Assembly (NCBI RefSeq): GCF_010548275.1
Contig: NZ_JAAGLT010000049.1
Coordinates: forward strand, 1-39,915
DNA: 39,915 nucleotides
Origin: Streptomyces sp. SID12488
GTDB lineage: Bacteria; Actinomycetota; Actinomycetes; Streptomycetales; Streptomycetaceae
Reading direction: 5' to 3'
Below the pieces are notes generated by a model. That model did not search any database, had not been told where the DNA came from, and worked only from the letters and a program-made list of their open reading frames with translations. Position 1 is the first letter of the stretch, and the number at the start of each line of letters is the position of its first letter. Made by a program: the position numbers and the translations under genes. Shown here piece by piece: positions 16,780 through 25,438 of this stretch.

Positions 16780-17387
16780 GTAGGCGGTGCCTGGGGCACG
16801 TCGTACCCCAGCCCCGTCCTGCCGCCCCCACCCCGCCAGGTCACCCCACTGACCGGCGGCGACACCTTAGACGGAACGACCGTGAAACCGAAGTGGGAAG
16901 GGAACCACAATCCGGACCACGACAAGTGGTCCGTCAACAACGGCCTGACCCTGCGCACCGCGACGGCCACCAACCACCTGTACTGGGCCCGCAATACCCT
17001 CACCCACCGGATTCAGGGACCCACCTCCACCGCGACCATCCAGCTGGCCTACGCGACGATCCGCGACGGACAGCAATTGGAACACCACCGGCACCGGCAC
17101 CGAAGTCGCGAGCGCCAACGGCACGGGCGGTCGCATCCGGCTGCGCGCGGCTGCCGGCATCCGCCCCGGCGCCTCCCGTCCGGGGAACCTCCTCCACAGC
17201 ACCGACGGCACCAGCTTCACCCACCTGGGGCCCGCGTTCACCAGGGGCCACACCTGGCAGTTCTTCACGGGCTACCGCTTCGCCCTTTCCAGCTACGCCA
17301 CGCAGACACGCGGCGGCTCCGTCCGCATCGCACGGTTCGCGCTGACCACACCCCGAGCGCAGCAACGTTCCTCCCCGCATCTGACTA
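16780..17387 (+). pseudogene. C-terminal relic of a second GH43 enzyme
   Basis: The plus strand reads VGGAWGTSYPSPVLPPPP, TPLTGGDTLDGTTVKPKWEG, NHNPDHDKWSVNNGLTLRTA and RNTLTHRIQGPTSTATIQL. After a deletion and frame change near 17070 it continues WNTTGTGTEVASANGTGG, STDGTSFTHLGPAFTRG and FFTGYRFALSSYATQTRGGS. This parallels the C-terminal beta-xylosidase domain of the frameshifted GH43 gene at 10109-12201 almost motif for motif. It is the remnant of a paralogue in the opposite orientation, directly upstream of the intact GH43-CBM6 gene. The propeller domain is gone. Confidence 0.78.
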
Positions 17388-17430
17388 GCTGCTCAACCCC
17401 CGACCCCGCAGCACCAGGAAGGACCACACC

Positions 17431-18876
17431 ATGGCCAGTACCGCCGCCCTCAGGCCAACGGCTCACCCGACCGCAGTGAGATCACCCGCCACCGGTACGA
17501 GACTCTCCCGGGCAACCTGGGGGCTGATCCTCATATTGGCGTTCGCCGTCCTTCCCGTCGTGGTGCAGCCCACGGCGGCCCGGGCGGACAATCCGATCGT
17601 GCAGCACGTCTACACCGCCGACCCTGCCCCGCTGGTGTACAACGGACGGGTCTACCTCTACACCGGGCACGACGAGGACGGCTCCAACTCCTCCTTCGTG
17701 ATGAAGGACTGGCGGGTGTGGTCCTCCGCCGACATGGTCAACTGGACCGACCACGGCTCGCCGCTCAGCCTGGCCACCTTCAGCTGGGCGTCCACCGACG
17801 CGTGGGCGGGCCAGGCCGTCGAACGGGGCGGCAAGTTCTACTGGTATGTGCCGGTGTCGGCCCGGGCGACCGGCCGGATGGCCATCGGCGTGGCGGTGTC
17901 GGACAGCCCCACCGGCCCGTTCCGGGACGCCCTCGGCCACCCGCTGGTGGAGAACAGTGAGATCGACCCGACCGTCTTCATCGACGACGACGGCCAGGCC
18001 TACCTGTACTGGGGCAATCCGAACCTGTGGTACGTCAAGCTGAACGCGGACATGACGTCCTACGCAGGCAGCCCCGTCCAAATTCCGCTCACCACCGCGG
18101 GCTTCGGAACCCGCACCGACAACCCCGACCGCCCCACGCTGTACGAAGAAGCACCCTGGGTCTACAAGCGGAACGGCCTGTACTACATGGTGTACGCGGC
18201 CAGGTGCTGCTCGGAGTTCATCGCCTACTCCACGGCACCCAGCCCGACCGGGCCGTGGACCTACCGTGGAACAGTCATGCCCGCCCAGGGCAACAGCTTC
18301 ACCAACCACGCGGGCATCGTGGACTTTCAGGGCAACTCGTATTTCTTTTACCACAACGGCGCCCTCCCGGGTGGCGGCGGCTTCACCCGCTCGGTCGCCG
18401 TGGAGAAGTTCTTCTACAACGCTGACGGAACGATCCCGACAATCAACATGACGGACACCGGTGCACCCCAGATCGGTGCGCTTGACCCGTATGTACGCCA
18501 GGAGGCCGAGACGATCGCCTGGGGCTCCGGGATCGAGACCGAATGGACCAGTGACGGCGGAATGAACGTCGGTTGGATCGAAAACGGCGACTACATCAAG
18601 GTCAAGGGCGTGGCCTTCGGGCCGGGCCCGTCCTCCTACACTGCGCGCGTGGCCTCGGCCACCGGCGGCGGCACCGTCGAGCTGCGCCTGGGCAGTCCGA
18701 GCGGGACGGTCGTGGGCCGGTGCAGTGTGCCGAACACCGGCGGCTGGCAAGCCTGGACCACGGTGACCTGCCCAGTGAGCGGCGTGACGGGAACCCAGGA
18801 CCTCTACCTTCGCTTCAGCGGCGGCAGCGGCTACCTGTTCAACATGAACTGGTGGCAGTTCACCCGCGCCGCGTAA
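17431..18876 (+). CDS. secreted GH43 glycosidase with CBM6
   Basis: A 481-residue precursor with AGGAAGG 7 bases or so upstream of the ATG. A long N-region and one hydrophobic segment (30-46) end in TAARA, a signal peptide. The GH43 propeller shows the three acidic residues in order: D64 (YTADPAPLVYNGRVYLYTGH), D179 (NSEIDPTVFIDDDGQAYLYW) and E240 (LYEEAPWVYKRNGLYYMVYA). A CBM6 follows at about 354-480 (RQEAETIAWGSGIETEW, NVGWIENGDYIKVKGVAFG, DLYLRFSGG). Likely activity is beta-xylosidase or alpha-L-arabinofuranosidase on xylan or arabinan; CBM6 binds such chains. It is intact, unlike the neighbouring GH43 copies. Confidence 0.9.
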   Translation: MASTAALRPTAHPTAVRSPATGTRLSRATWGLILILAFAVLPVVVQPTAARADNPIVQHVYTADPAPLVYNGRVYLYTGHDEDGSNSSFVMKDWRVWSSADMVNWTDHGSPLSLATFSWASTDAWAGQAVERGGKFYWYVPVSARATGRMAIGVAVSDSPTGPFRDALGHPLVENSEIDPTVFIDDDGQAYLYWGNPNLWYVKLNADMTSYAGSPVQIPLTTAGFGTRTDNPDRPTLYEEAPWVYKRNGLYYMVYAARCCSEFIAYSTAPSPTGPWTYRGTVMPAQGNSFTNHAGIVDFQGNSYFFYHNGALPGGGGFTRSVAVEKFFYNADGTIPTINMTDTGAPQIGALDPYVRQEAETIAWGSGIETEWTSDGGMNVGWIENGDYIKVKGVAFGPGPSSYTARVASATGGGTVELRLGSPSGTVVGRCSVPNTGGWQAWTTVTCPVSGVTGTQDLYLRFSGGSGYLFNMNWWQFTRAA

Positions 18877-18896
18877 CCGCACCGCATTGACTTGCT

Positions 18897-18916
18897 CTTC
18901 GGGCTGAAGCCCGAAG
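18897..18916. terminator. hairpin after the GH43-CBM6 gene
   Basis: CTTCGGGC and GCCCGAAG pair perfectly around TGAA, 20 bases after the stop codon. This is a probable intrinsic terminator. The preceding ATTGAC and the sub-terminal hairpin also look like an IS200/IS605 left end, an alternative reading without further support. Confidence 0.68.
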
Positions 18917-19032
18917 ATTCCGGCTCCCCTGGACGCGGGCTGCCGCTGGATAAAGCCCCGGCGAACGCCCGCCGTCCCCGCGCGAGACCGCCCGCTGGAT
19001 CGCCACCCACCCGGACCGTCGCGGCCTACACG

Positions 19033-19672
19033 TCACCCACCGCACCCAGATCCGACCGGTGGCATGGCCGGCCTCGGCGTCGTCGAGGAGAAAGGCGGCG
19101 ACGTTGGCGATCTCCTGCGGAGTTCCGAGCCGGCCCTGGGGGACCTGGCCGGCGAGCATTTCGAGCTGGTCGGCCGGGGCGTTGTCCAGGATGGGCGTGT
19201 GGGTCACGCCCGGGGCGACGGCGTTGACGCGGATATTCTGGGTCGCGTACTCGAGGGCCGCGACGCGGGCGATCATCACCGACGCGCTTTTGGAGACGAT
19301 GTAGGCGGAATTCAGGGGTGTGGCGCGGAAGCCGCCGATGGAGGCGGTGTTGACCACGGCGCCGCCTCCACTTTCCAGCATGAGCCGCACTCCGGCCTGG
19401 AGGACCAGGTAGGCGCCACGGACGTTGATGGCCAGGACCTTGTCGAAGGTCTCGACGGGGTACTCGTGCAGCGGCTGCGTCGCGCCGCCGATCCCCGCGT
19501 TGTTGGCCAGGAGATCCAGGCCGCCGAACTCGGTGCGGATCCAGTCCTCGGTGGTACGCACATCGGCCTCGTCGGCGACGTCGAGGTGCCAGGCCGTGGC
19601 CCGGTCGCCGAATTCGGTGGCCAGCTCGTCCTGCCGGCCGCTCACGTCGGTGACGATGACGCGCGCCGTCGC
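19033..19672 (-). pseudogene. short-chain dehydrogenase/reductase truncated at both ends
   Basis: The frame contains the SDR core: ARVIVTDVSGRQDELATEFG, LDLLANNAGIGGATQPLHEY, VVNTASIGGFRATPLNSAYI, VSKSASVMIARVAALEYATQ, IRVNAVAPGVTHTPIL. The catalytic set Asn, Ser, Tyr and Lys (NNAG, NTAS, AYIVSK) is present. The N-terminal TGxxxGIG cofactor loop is missing, because upstream of VIVTDVS the sequence is unrelated. The C-terminal TGxxxxVDGG is replaced after GHATGRIWV by a run-on tail. A functional protein is unlikely. Confidence 0.75.
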
Positions 19673-20066
19673 CGACCAGGCGTGTGGCGGGCGCGTGTGT
19701 ACCGGCGGATCGAGTTCGTCCGCAGCGTCCGTGCTGAGGGTGGGGTTCTACTCGTCCCAATGCAGGTGCGACCCGAGCCGGGCGACGTTGATCAAGATCG
19801 TGATGATCATGTGCCGACTCGTAGTGCGTAGGCCTCGGGGTGCGTAGGTCTCGGGTGCGTTCGGATGAACTTTGGATCCGGGCCGGTCGGCCACGTCGCG
19901 AACTACGCATCGCGTCGCCGGTCTCGCCGACGGCGTCGAAGCCGGGTTCGTCCGCGGTCCGGTGCGCCACGCTGGTCATCGTTGCCGAGGCCGGCTTCAT
20001 CTCCGCCGAAGGAGCGGACGGGACGGTCCGATGTCTTCGCGGAACCCACCGCCGAGCGACAGGGCG
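19673..20066. other. gap without a recognisable gene
   Basis: Several open frames cross this interval, but none shows a family motif, a good start site or consistent codon bias. It separates the SDR relic from the regulator gene. Confidence 0.5.
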
Positions 20067-20809
20067 TCACACCTGACCGCTCCTGTCTCCGTCGGTCGTC
20101 GTCGGCGTCCCGGAGGCGACCGGCGTAGCATCCAGGTGATTCCGCAGCCACTGCTCGGTGTTGCTGACGTGCAGCAGCGCGGCGGCCTGGCTGAGTGCGG
20201 CTTCGCGGCGGGACAGAGCCCTGAAGATCGCCTCGGGCTCAGCGAGGGTGCGCCCCGTGGCCTGGCCGTCGACCAGGCCACGCCAGATGCGGGCCCTCAG
20301 GGTGCGGCCCGAGACGCCCTCCAGGAGCGTGACCAGTGACTCGTTGCCTGGGGCGGCGACCACCGTGCGGTGGAACGCCGCGTCGTGCGCGTTGAGTTGC
20401 TCGACATCGTCGCGGGCCTCCCGCATGGCGCCAGGTGCCGCTTCGCCCCGGCCAGGTCCTCGTCCGAGATCCGGGTGGCGGCCAGCGCGGTGGCAACCGG
20501 CTCGAGCAGCCGCCTGACCTCCATCACGTCCAACAGGGCACCCGCATCGCTCTGCAGCAGGTCCACCGCACCCCCGAGACCTTCCAGCAGCAGACTCGGC
20601 TGCAGGCTGGTCACATAGGTGCCGTCACCCCGTCTGACCTCCAGCACCCGGGCGACGGCCAGCGCTTTGACTGCCTCCCTCGCCAGATTGCGCGAGAGCC
20701 CCAACTGCGCGGCAAGGTCCGGCTCCGGAGGCAGCTCGGAGCCTGGCAGCAGCGCACCCGAGCGAACGAGCTCGCGGATCTGCTCGATGGCCTTGTCCGT
20801 CAGGGACAA
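20067..20809 (-). pseudogene. FadR/GntR-family regulator (FCD domain), one-base frameshift
   Basis: From a TTG at 20809 (GGAGAGG upstream) the frame reads SLTDKAIEQIRELVRSGALL, PGSELPPEPDLAAQLGLSRN and VLEVRRGDGTYVTS. This is a complete GntR winged helix-turn-helix with the usual L-P-P-E and GxGTYV marks. The FCD ligand domain follows (VMEVRRLLEPVATALAA), then breaks near 20428-20433 at KRHLA. It resumes in another frame with MREARDDVEQLNAHDAAFHR and TVVAAPGNESLVTLLEGVSG. One missing base (CTGGC[C]GCCATG) explains the break. With it restored, the product would be about 247 residues. It is transcribed away from the GH29 gene and probably controlled that gene. Confidence 0.8.
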
Positions 20810-20826
20810 AGGGGGACCCCTCTCCG

Positions 20827-20845
20827 AAAGACATGTGATGTCTTT
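20827..20845. promoter_or_regulatory. operator candidate, AAAGACAT-N3-ATGTCTTT
   Basis: A perfect 8-bp inverted repeat with a 3-base spacer lies just upstream of the FadR-type regulator start and 168 bases from the fucosidase start. The size and symmetry fit a GntR/FadR dimer site for autoregulation. Confidence 0.6.
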
Positions 20846-20859
20846 TCTTGCACGAACTG

Positions 20860-20876
20860 TTTGATAGAGCATCAAA
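20860..20876. promoter_or_regulatory. operator candidate, TTTGAT-N5-ATCAAA
   Basis: A second perfect inverted repeat (6-bp arms) lies 15 bases from the first, in the divergent region between the regulator and the GH29 gene. It is AT-rich against a GC-rich background. Confidence 0.55.
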
Positions 20877-21012
20877 TCGATTATCTCAGCTGTCTCGTCA
20901 GGGCCATTCATCCCTGCACGCCCGTTGACGGTGAAGGGTCGCATGCCTGACCTTCGTGCGTAACACCAGGCGCTCAAGTCCCATGAGAACCGCTTCGCCG
21001 GAGGTTTCCCCA

Positions 21013-23229
21013 GTGTCGCAATCGATCAGCAGGCGCAGGCTACTGGCCGGTGCCACGTCCGTCGTGGCGGCCGCGATGGTCACCGACGTGTTCGCCGGCG
21101 GCAGTGCCATGGCGGCCCCGCGCATCTACACGCCCACCTGGGACTCGGTGAATCGTCATCCGGCGGCCCCCGAGTGGTTCCGGGACGCCAAGTTCGGCAT
21201 CTACTTCCACTGGGGCGTGTTCAGCGTGCCCGCGTACGACAGCGAGTGGTATCCGCGGAACATGTACGAGCCGGACAGCAAGGCGAACAAGCACCACATC
21301 GCCACCTACGGCAACCCCGCCGACTGGCCGCTCCACAACTTCATCAACGGCGCGGACGACCTCGCCGGGGACCACGTGGAGTTCGCGCCGAAACTCAGGT
21401 CGGCCGGCGGCAACTTCGACCCCGACGAGTGGGCGCAGCTCTTCGTCGACGCCGGCGCGCGGTTCGCCGGCCCAGTCGCAGAGCACCACGACGGCTACTC
21501 GATGTGGGACAGCAAGGTCAACGAGTGGAACTCCGTGGCCAAGGGGCCGCGGCTCGACCTGCTCCATCTGTTCACCGACGCCATCCGCGCCCGCAACCTC
21601 AAGCTGCTGGTGGCGATGCACCACGCGTACAACTACACCGGCTACTACGAGTACGCATCTGCTCAGTCCGACCCGAGCTTGAAGAAGCTGTACGGCCAGC
21701 TGAGTTCGGCGGAAGAGAACCAACTGTGGTTCGACAAGCTCAAGGAGGTCGTCGACCGGGCCCGGCCGGACATCCTGTGGCAGGACTGGCGACTTGACCA
21801 CGTCGATGAGACGCAACGGCTGAACTTCCTGGCGTACTACTACAACCAGGCGAACAAGTGGGGCAAGGAAGTCGTCGCCACCTACAAGGACGGGCTCAAC
21901 GCCCACGGCGAGGTCTTCGACTACGAGCGGGGCGGACCGGCCGACCTCACCGCGCCGTACTGGCTGACCGACGACAGCATCTCCAACACCAGCTGGTGCT
22001 ACACCGAGGGCATCGGCTACTACTCGCTCGCGCAGATGCTGCACTCGCTGATCGACCGGGTCAGCAAGAACGGCAACATGCTGCTCAACATCGCCCCGCA
22101 GGCCGACGGCACCATCCCGCAGGGCCAGCGCGACCTCCTCCTCGCCATCGGCGACTACCTGAAGCGCCACGGCGAGTCGATCTACGACACCCGGGCGTGG
22201 ACCGCGTACGGCGAGGGCCCGACGAAGATGGGCGGCGGTTCCTTCACCCGCCCCACGGCTGGCACCGCGCAGGACATCCGCTTCACCCGCAACAAGGCGG
22301 ACACGGTCCTGTACGCCACGGTCCTCGGCTGGCCCGGCAGTTCGCTCACGATCGAGACGCTCGGCTCCGAACGGATCGATCTGGCCTCGCTGTCCTCGGT
22401 GAAACTGCTCGGCGCGACCGCCGGCGGGTACCTCGACCTCCCCGCCCCGACCCAGGCCGCGACGGGGCTGAAGGTGGCCCTGCCGTCCACGGCGCCGTTC
22501 GACGCGCCCGCGTACGTCCTCAAGCTCCGCTTCTCCGGCCGGATTCCCTCGCTGCGGCCCCTCGTCGGTGCCGTGGCCCACCAGGGCACCAACTACTCGG
22601 ATGACAGCACCGTGTTGGCCGTCGGCGGCTACACCGCCGAACAGCTCTCCCTCGCCGGCATCCCGCCGCGTACTCTCTCCTCGCTGCGGTTGGCCCCGGG
22701 ATACCAGGTCGTCGGCTACTCCGGCGACGACTTCACCGGTAGGTCGTGGACCTTCACCGTCGACAGCGCCAGGATCCGAACCAGGATCACCTCCCTGAAG
22801 GTCGTGTTCGACCCGGCCGCACACTTCCGCGTCACCAACGTCACCAACGGCCTGGCCCTGGACGGCGGCGCCGACGTCCCCGCCGGCTCCGACCTGAAGC
22901 TGTGGACCTGGGACGGCTCGACCAACCTGCAGTGGTACGCAGTCGACCTCGGCAACGCCTACCACAAGCTGGAGAACCGCACCAACGGCCTCGTCGCCGA
23001 CGGCGAGGGCGCCACGAGCGACGGCGCCCCGGCCAGGCAGCAGGTGTGGAACGGCGGCACCAACCAGCAATGGCTGATCACCCACCGCGGCGACGGCCGC
23101 TACTCCATCGCCAACCGCACCACGAGCCTCGTCCTGGACGGCGGGGGCAACGTCTCCTCCGGCTCCGTCACCAAGCAGTGGACCTGGGGCACCAGCACCA
23201 ACCTGCTGTGGACCTTCACCAAGATCTGA
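21013..23229 (+). CDS. secreted GH29 alpha-L-fucosidase with RICIN-type C-terminus
   Basis: The GTG at 21013 is chosen because GGAGG (21000-21004) precedes it by 8 bases, and it gives a compact Tat signal (SQSISRRRLLAGATSVVAAA). The product has 738 residues. The GH29 barrel shows APEWFRDAKFGIYFHWGVFS, VAEHHDGYSMWDSKVNEWNS and RPDILWQDWRLDHVDE, where D258 matches the family nucleophile (more often in WFDG). NGNMLLNIAPQADGTIP closes the barrel. A beta-sandwich follows, then a peptidase-inhibitor/crystallin-like segment (GYQVVGYSGDDFTGRSWTF), then a RICIN-like trefoil from about 600 with three NLQW/NQQW/NLLW repeats. It should release fucose from glycans outside the cell. Confidence 0.9.
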   Translation: MSQSISRRRLLAGATSVVAAAMVTDVFAGGSAMAAPRIYTPTWDSVNRHPAAPEWFRDAKFGIYFHWGVFSVPAYDSEWYPRNMYEPDSKANKHHIATYGNPADWPLHNFINGADDLAGDHVEFAPKLRSAGGNFDPDEWAQLFVDAGARFAGPVAEHHDGYSMWDSKVNEWNSVAKGPRLDLLHLFTDAIRARNLKLLVAMHHAYNYTGYYEYASAQSDPSLKKLYGQLSSAEENQLWFDKLKEVVDRARPDILWQDWRLDHVDETQRLNFLAYYYNQANKWGKEVVATYKDGLNAHGEVFDYERGGPADLTAPYWLTDDSISNTSWCYTEGIGYYSLAQMLHSLIDRVSKNGNMLLNIAPQADGTIPQGQRDLLLAIGDYLKRHGESIYDTRAWTAYGEGPTKMGGGSFTRPTAGTAQDIRFTRNKADTVLYATVLGWPGSSLTIETLGSERIDLASLSSVKLLGATAGGYLDLPAPTQAATGLKVALPSTAPFDAPAYVLKLRFSGRIPSLRPLVGAVAHQGTNYSDDSTVLAVGGYTAEQLSLAGIPPRTLSSLRLAPGYQVVGYSGDDFTGRSWTFTVDSARIRTRITSLKVVFDPAAHFRVTNVTNGLALDGGADVPAGSDLKLWTWDGSTNLQWYAVDLGNAYHKLENRTNGLVADGEGATSDGAPARQQVWNGGTNQQWLITHRGDGRYSIANRTTSLVLDGGGNVSSGSVTKQWTWGTSTNLLWTFTKI

Positions 23230-23408
23230 CGGGACACCGCGCCGCAGCAACCGACCGACGCTGTTCCGACCCGGCCCGGCCATGGACTCCTCCCGCCCCG
23301 CTGCGGTGAAACCAACGGTGGTGCGGGAGCCGATCATGCCGTTGGCGCCGATCGGGAGGTCTTCCCGGAGGTGCTCCGTTTCCGGGGGTCTTTGCGGCGA
23401 AGGGCCGG

Positions 23409-23610
23409 TCACGGCCCAGCAGGCGTGGCGACCGTGCCGCGCGTGGAGTGGGCGAGCAGCTTGGTCACCAGCTCGCGCAGGATCAACCTTTCGATGGTGG
23501 TGAGCGGTTCCATCAGGTCGGCGGTCATCTGCGGGACGTGTGCGGCGAGGGCACGCTCCAGCAGGTGGTTGCCCTTCTCGGTGGCCTCCAGGAGGGAGGC
23601 CTCGGGGTGC
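23409..23610 (-). pseudogene. MarR-family regulator, C-terminal fragment
   Basis: EASLLEATEKGNHLLERALA, AHVPQMTADLMEPLTTIERL and ILRELVTKLL correspond to the last strand-helix of the MarR wing and the C-terminal dimerisation helices (LTxxGxxLLxxALxxH). The DNA-binding half is absent; upstream residues lack homology. It ends near 23409. Confidence 0.6.
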
Positions 23611-23836
23611 GGGTCAACTCGACACTGTGTAGCCCTCCTTTGGCGTTGCCACGCGGAACGCATCGAAGGGAGGGCGTGAGATTGAGCGTCCGGTGCATGC
23701 GGGACAGGCGGCAATCCCGACAAAAGGTCTACGAACGCGGCTTGACATGGATCATCAAGCCGTGTTCACAGACCCTTCTGTGGCAGTGGTGGCGCGGACG
23801 GGAACGCTCGCTGGGTTGCGGGGAGGCTCTGCTCAG

Positions 23837-24235
23837 TCAATCGAACGCCACGACCAAGCGGACTCCGTCGTCACCGAATCGGCCGGCCAGAGCCTTCATC
23901 ACAGCGAAGACGTGCGGCCACTGAGTCTCCGACCCCAGGACAGCGCCCGCGGTCAGTGGTTCATAGACACAGACCAGATCATCGGTGGACCACTCAACAC
24001 GCTCTGAAGCGTTGCGACAATCCAGAGGCGGCACGCCCATCAGGGACACAAACTCCGACGGCCACTGATGAGATACCGGCTGGCGGTGCAGTATCGACGG
24101 TAGCGACTTCTTGTACCAGGTCACACGGCCGACGAAATGCTCAGGCCCTGTCGCCGGATCGAGGGAAGCGAGCTCGCCCCAGCTGGCATCGTCCATCTCA
24201 CCCCGCTCAATCCAGGAGCCCAACTGCGAGCGCAT
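23837..24235 (-). CDS. hypothetical protein, 132 aa
   Basis: The ATG at 24235 has GGAG four bases upstream. I recognise no family. The protein is rich in Trp (GSWIERGEMDDASWGELASL, RVTWYKKSLPS, VEWSTDDLVCVYEPL, TQWPHVFAVMKALAGRFGDD) and ends in VRLVVAFD. It has no signal peptide or membrane segment. The compact, acidic, Trp-rich form is like that of immunity-type or SMI1-like small proteins, but that is only an impression. It lies 42 bases after the DUF4291 relic on the same strand and could have been co-transcribed. Confidence 0.6.
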   Translation of the reverse strand: MRSQLGSWIERGEMDDASWGELASLDPATGPEHFVGRVTWYKKSLPSILHRQPVSHQWPSEFVSLMGVPPLDCRNASERVEWSTDDLVCVYEPLTAGAVLGSETQWPHVFAVMKALAGRFGDDGVRLVVAFD

Positions 24236-24277
24236 GCCGCTCCGGGGGTGATGCCAGCCGTCGTGCCGGACAGCCGG

Positions 24278-24871
24278 TCAGGGACGCAGGTGGGCGAGTA
24301 GCTCTTCACCAGCGGGGTATCCCCGCTCCTGGGGGAGCAGGCGGGTGGCTGCGTCCAGTTCGCCGTCCCTGACGAGTGCGTGGATCTCGTTGGCGAGCGG
24401 AGTCACGTCACTGATGGACATGATCCACTCGTCCGCGTAACGCGACGATGCCTCACCCGAGAGCCCCAGTTGCAAGGAACGGTGCGGTATGGGACGCAGG
24501 TGCAGATCGCGTTCGGGATCCCACTGGACGCGGGCGGGTGCACGCTTGAGGTCCCGCTGTCAGGCGCCGCGATCGGAATGCAGTCCCTGGACGTAACCCG
24601 CCAGGCAGGCATGGCGCAGCGCCCACTCGAAGCCGTCGCGAGTGATCTCGATGGCGAGGACGGTCTCCTGACCCTCCTTCGTGCCCCAGCCGGAGCGGTA
24701 CATCATCCACATGAAACTGGGCTTGATCCACGTCATGCGGCCCGGCTTCCACGCGGCGGGAAAGCCGCCGTCTCGGATGGCGGGCAGTCCGATCTCAGGG
24801 GAGTACGCCTGGTAGACGGTGATCGTGGATGCCGTGTGGAGCGCGCGGATCCTGCGGTGCGGTTCTTCCAT
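24278..24871 (-). pseudogene. DUF4291 family protein with one in-frame stop
   Basis: From the ATG at 24871 the frame reads MEEPHRRIRALHTASTITVY, QAYSPEIGLPAIRDGGFPAA and WKPGRMTWIKPSFMWMMYRS, the DUF4291 signature. After GLHSDRGA comes TGA (24560-24562). The same frame continues QRDLKRAPARVQWDPERDLH, RSLQLGLSGEASSRYADEWI and ELDAATRLLPQERGYPAGEE to the natural end at 24278. The stop stands where I recall Trp (RAAWQRDLKRAP). Apart from this codon the gene is complete at about 197 codons. The function of DUF4291 is unknown. Confidence 0.82.
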
Positions 24872-24987
24872 GGCGTACAGCGTGGGGTCGGCCGACTCAG
24901 GTGACCACCGATTTTCGACCGTTGCGCGACGCGACGGAGCAGGTCGGCCACGCGCGGCAGGCAGTCGCCCGTGCGCACCAGCTCGTA

Positions 24988-25071
24988 AGCCTCCGGTTGC
25001 CCGCCCCGGCCCCGCAGTCAGCCCGGCACCGGCAGCAGTGGCCGGACCACCGCCCACTCGGCGTCCGACAT
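24988..25071 (-). pseudogene. IS5-family transposase N-terminal fragment
   Basis: MSDAEWAVVRPLLPVPG, then TGA (25018-25020), then LRGRGGQPEAY in the same frame is the start of an actinobacterial IS5-type transposase. The stop falls on the Trp or Leu position after PG. Homology ends within 30 residues. Confidence 0.6.
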
Positions 25072-25438
25072 GTCGGTGGGATACCGACGCTCGCGCGCCC
25101 CGTGGTCTCTGGCGTTCCCGAACCTGGGAGCGAGACAGTCACGCGCGAGAGTGGCTGAAGCGGACCCCACTCCCGCGTTGCCGTAGAAATGCGACAACAG
25201 GGCCTCCTGGACCGCACGTTGGCTTCGACATCCTTCGAGCTACCAAGAGGCCCTAATCCCTTGCTAAGGGCGTTCCGAAGGAGCGGTTGGATCTCGGAAC
25301 GCTCGAGTGCCGGACTGCGACACCTCGTGGCTGCCGGGCGGGCAAACGCCTCGCTTCAGACAGCGTGCGCGGTCCCGGTGCTCGTGGTGGTGACGGTCGC
25401 GTGGGCGCCGTATTGATGCCCCAAGAGGCCCTGGCGTG
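25072..25438. other. gap without a recognisable gene
   Basis: Only shadow frames are open. The segment lies between divergent IS relics (IS5-type on minus, IS110-type on plus) and probably holds eroded IS or flank sequence. Confidence 0.45.

Noticed and set aside
18891..18930. IS200/IS605 left end suggested by ATTGAC plus hairpin
   Set aside because: Only a motif and a stem; no TnpA/TnpB follows, and a terminator 20 bases after a stop codon is simpler.
21040..23412. 790-codon minus-strand frame opposite the fucosidase
   Set aside because: The plus frame has the GH29 motifs and Tat signal; the minus frame is a shadow with no homology sense.
23693..23860. FTDPSVAVV-like motif of a flavin disulfide reductase at about 23765
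   Set aside because: Single nine-residue match without flanking homology or dimerisation-domain context.
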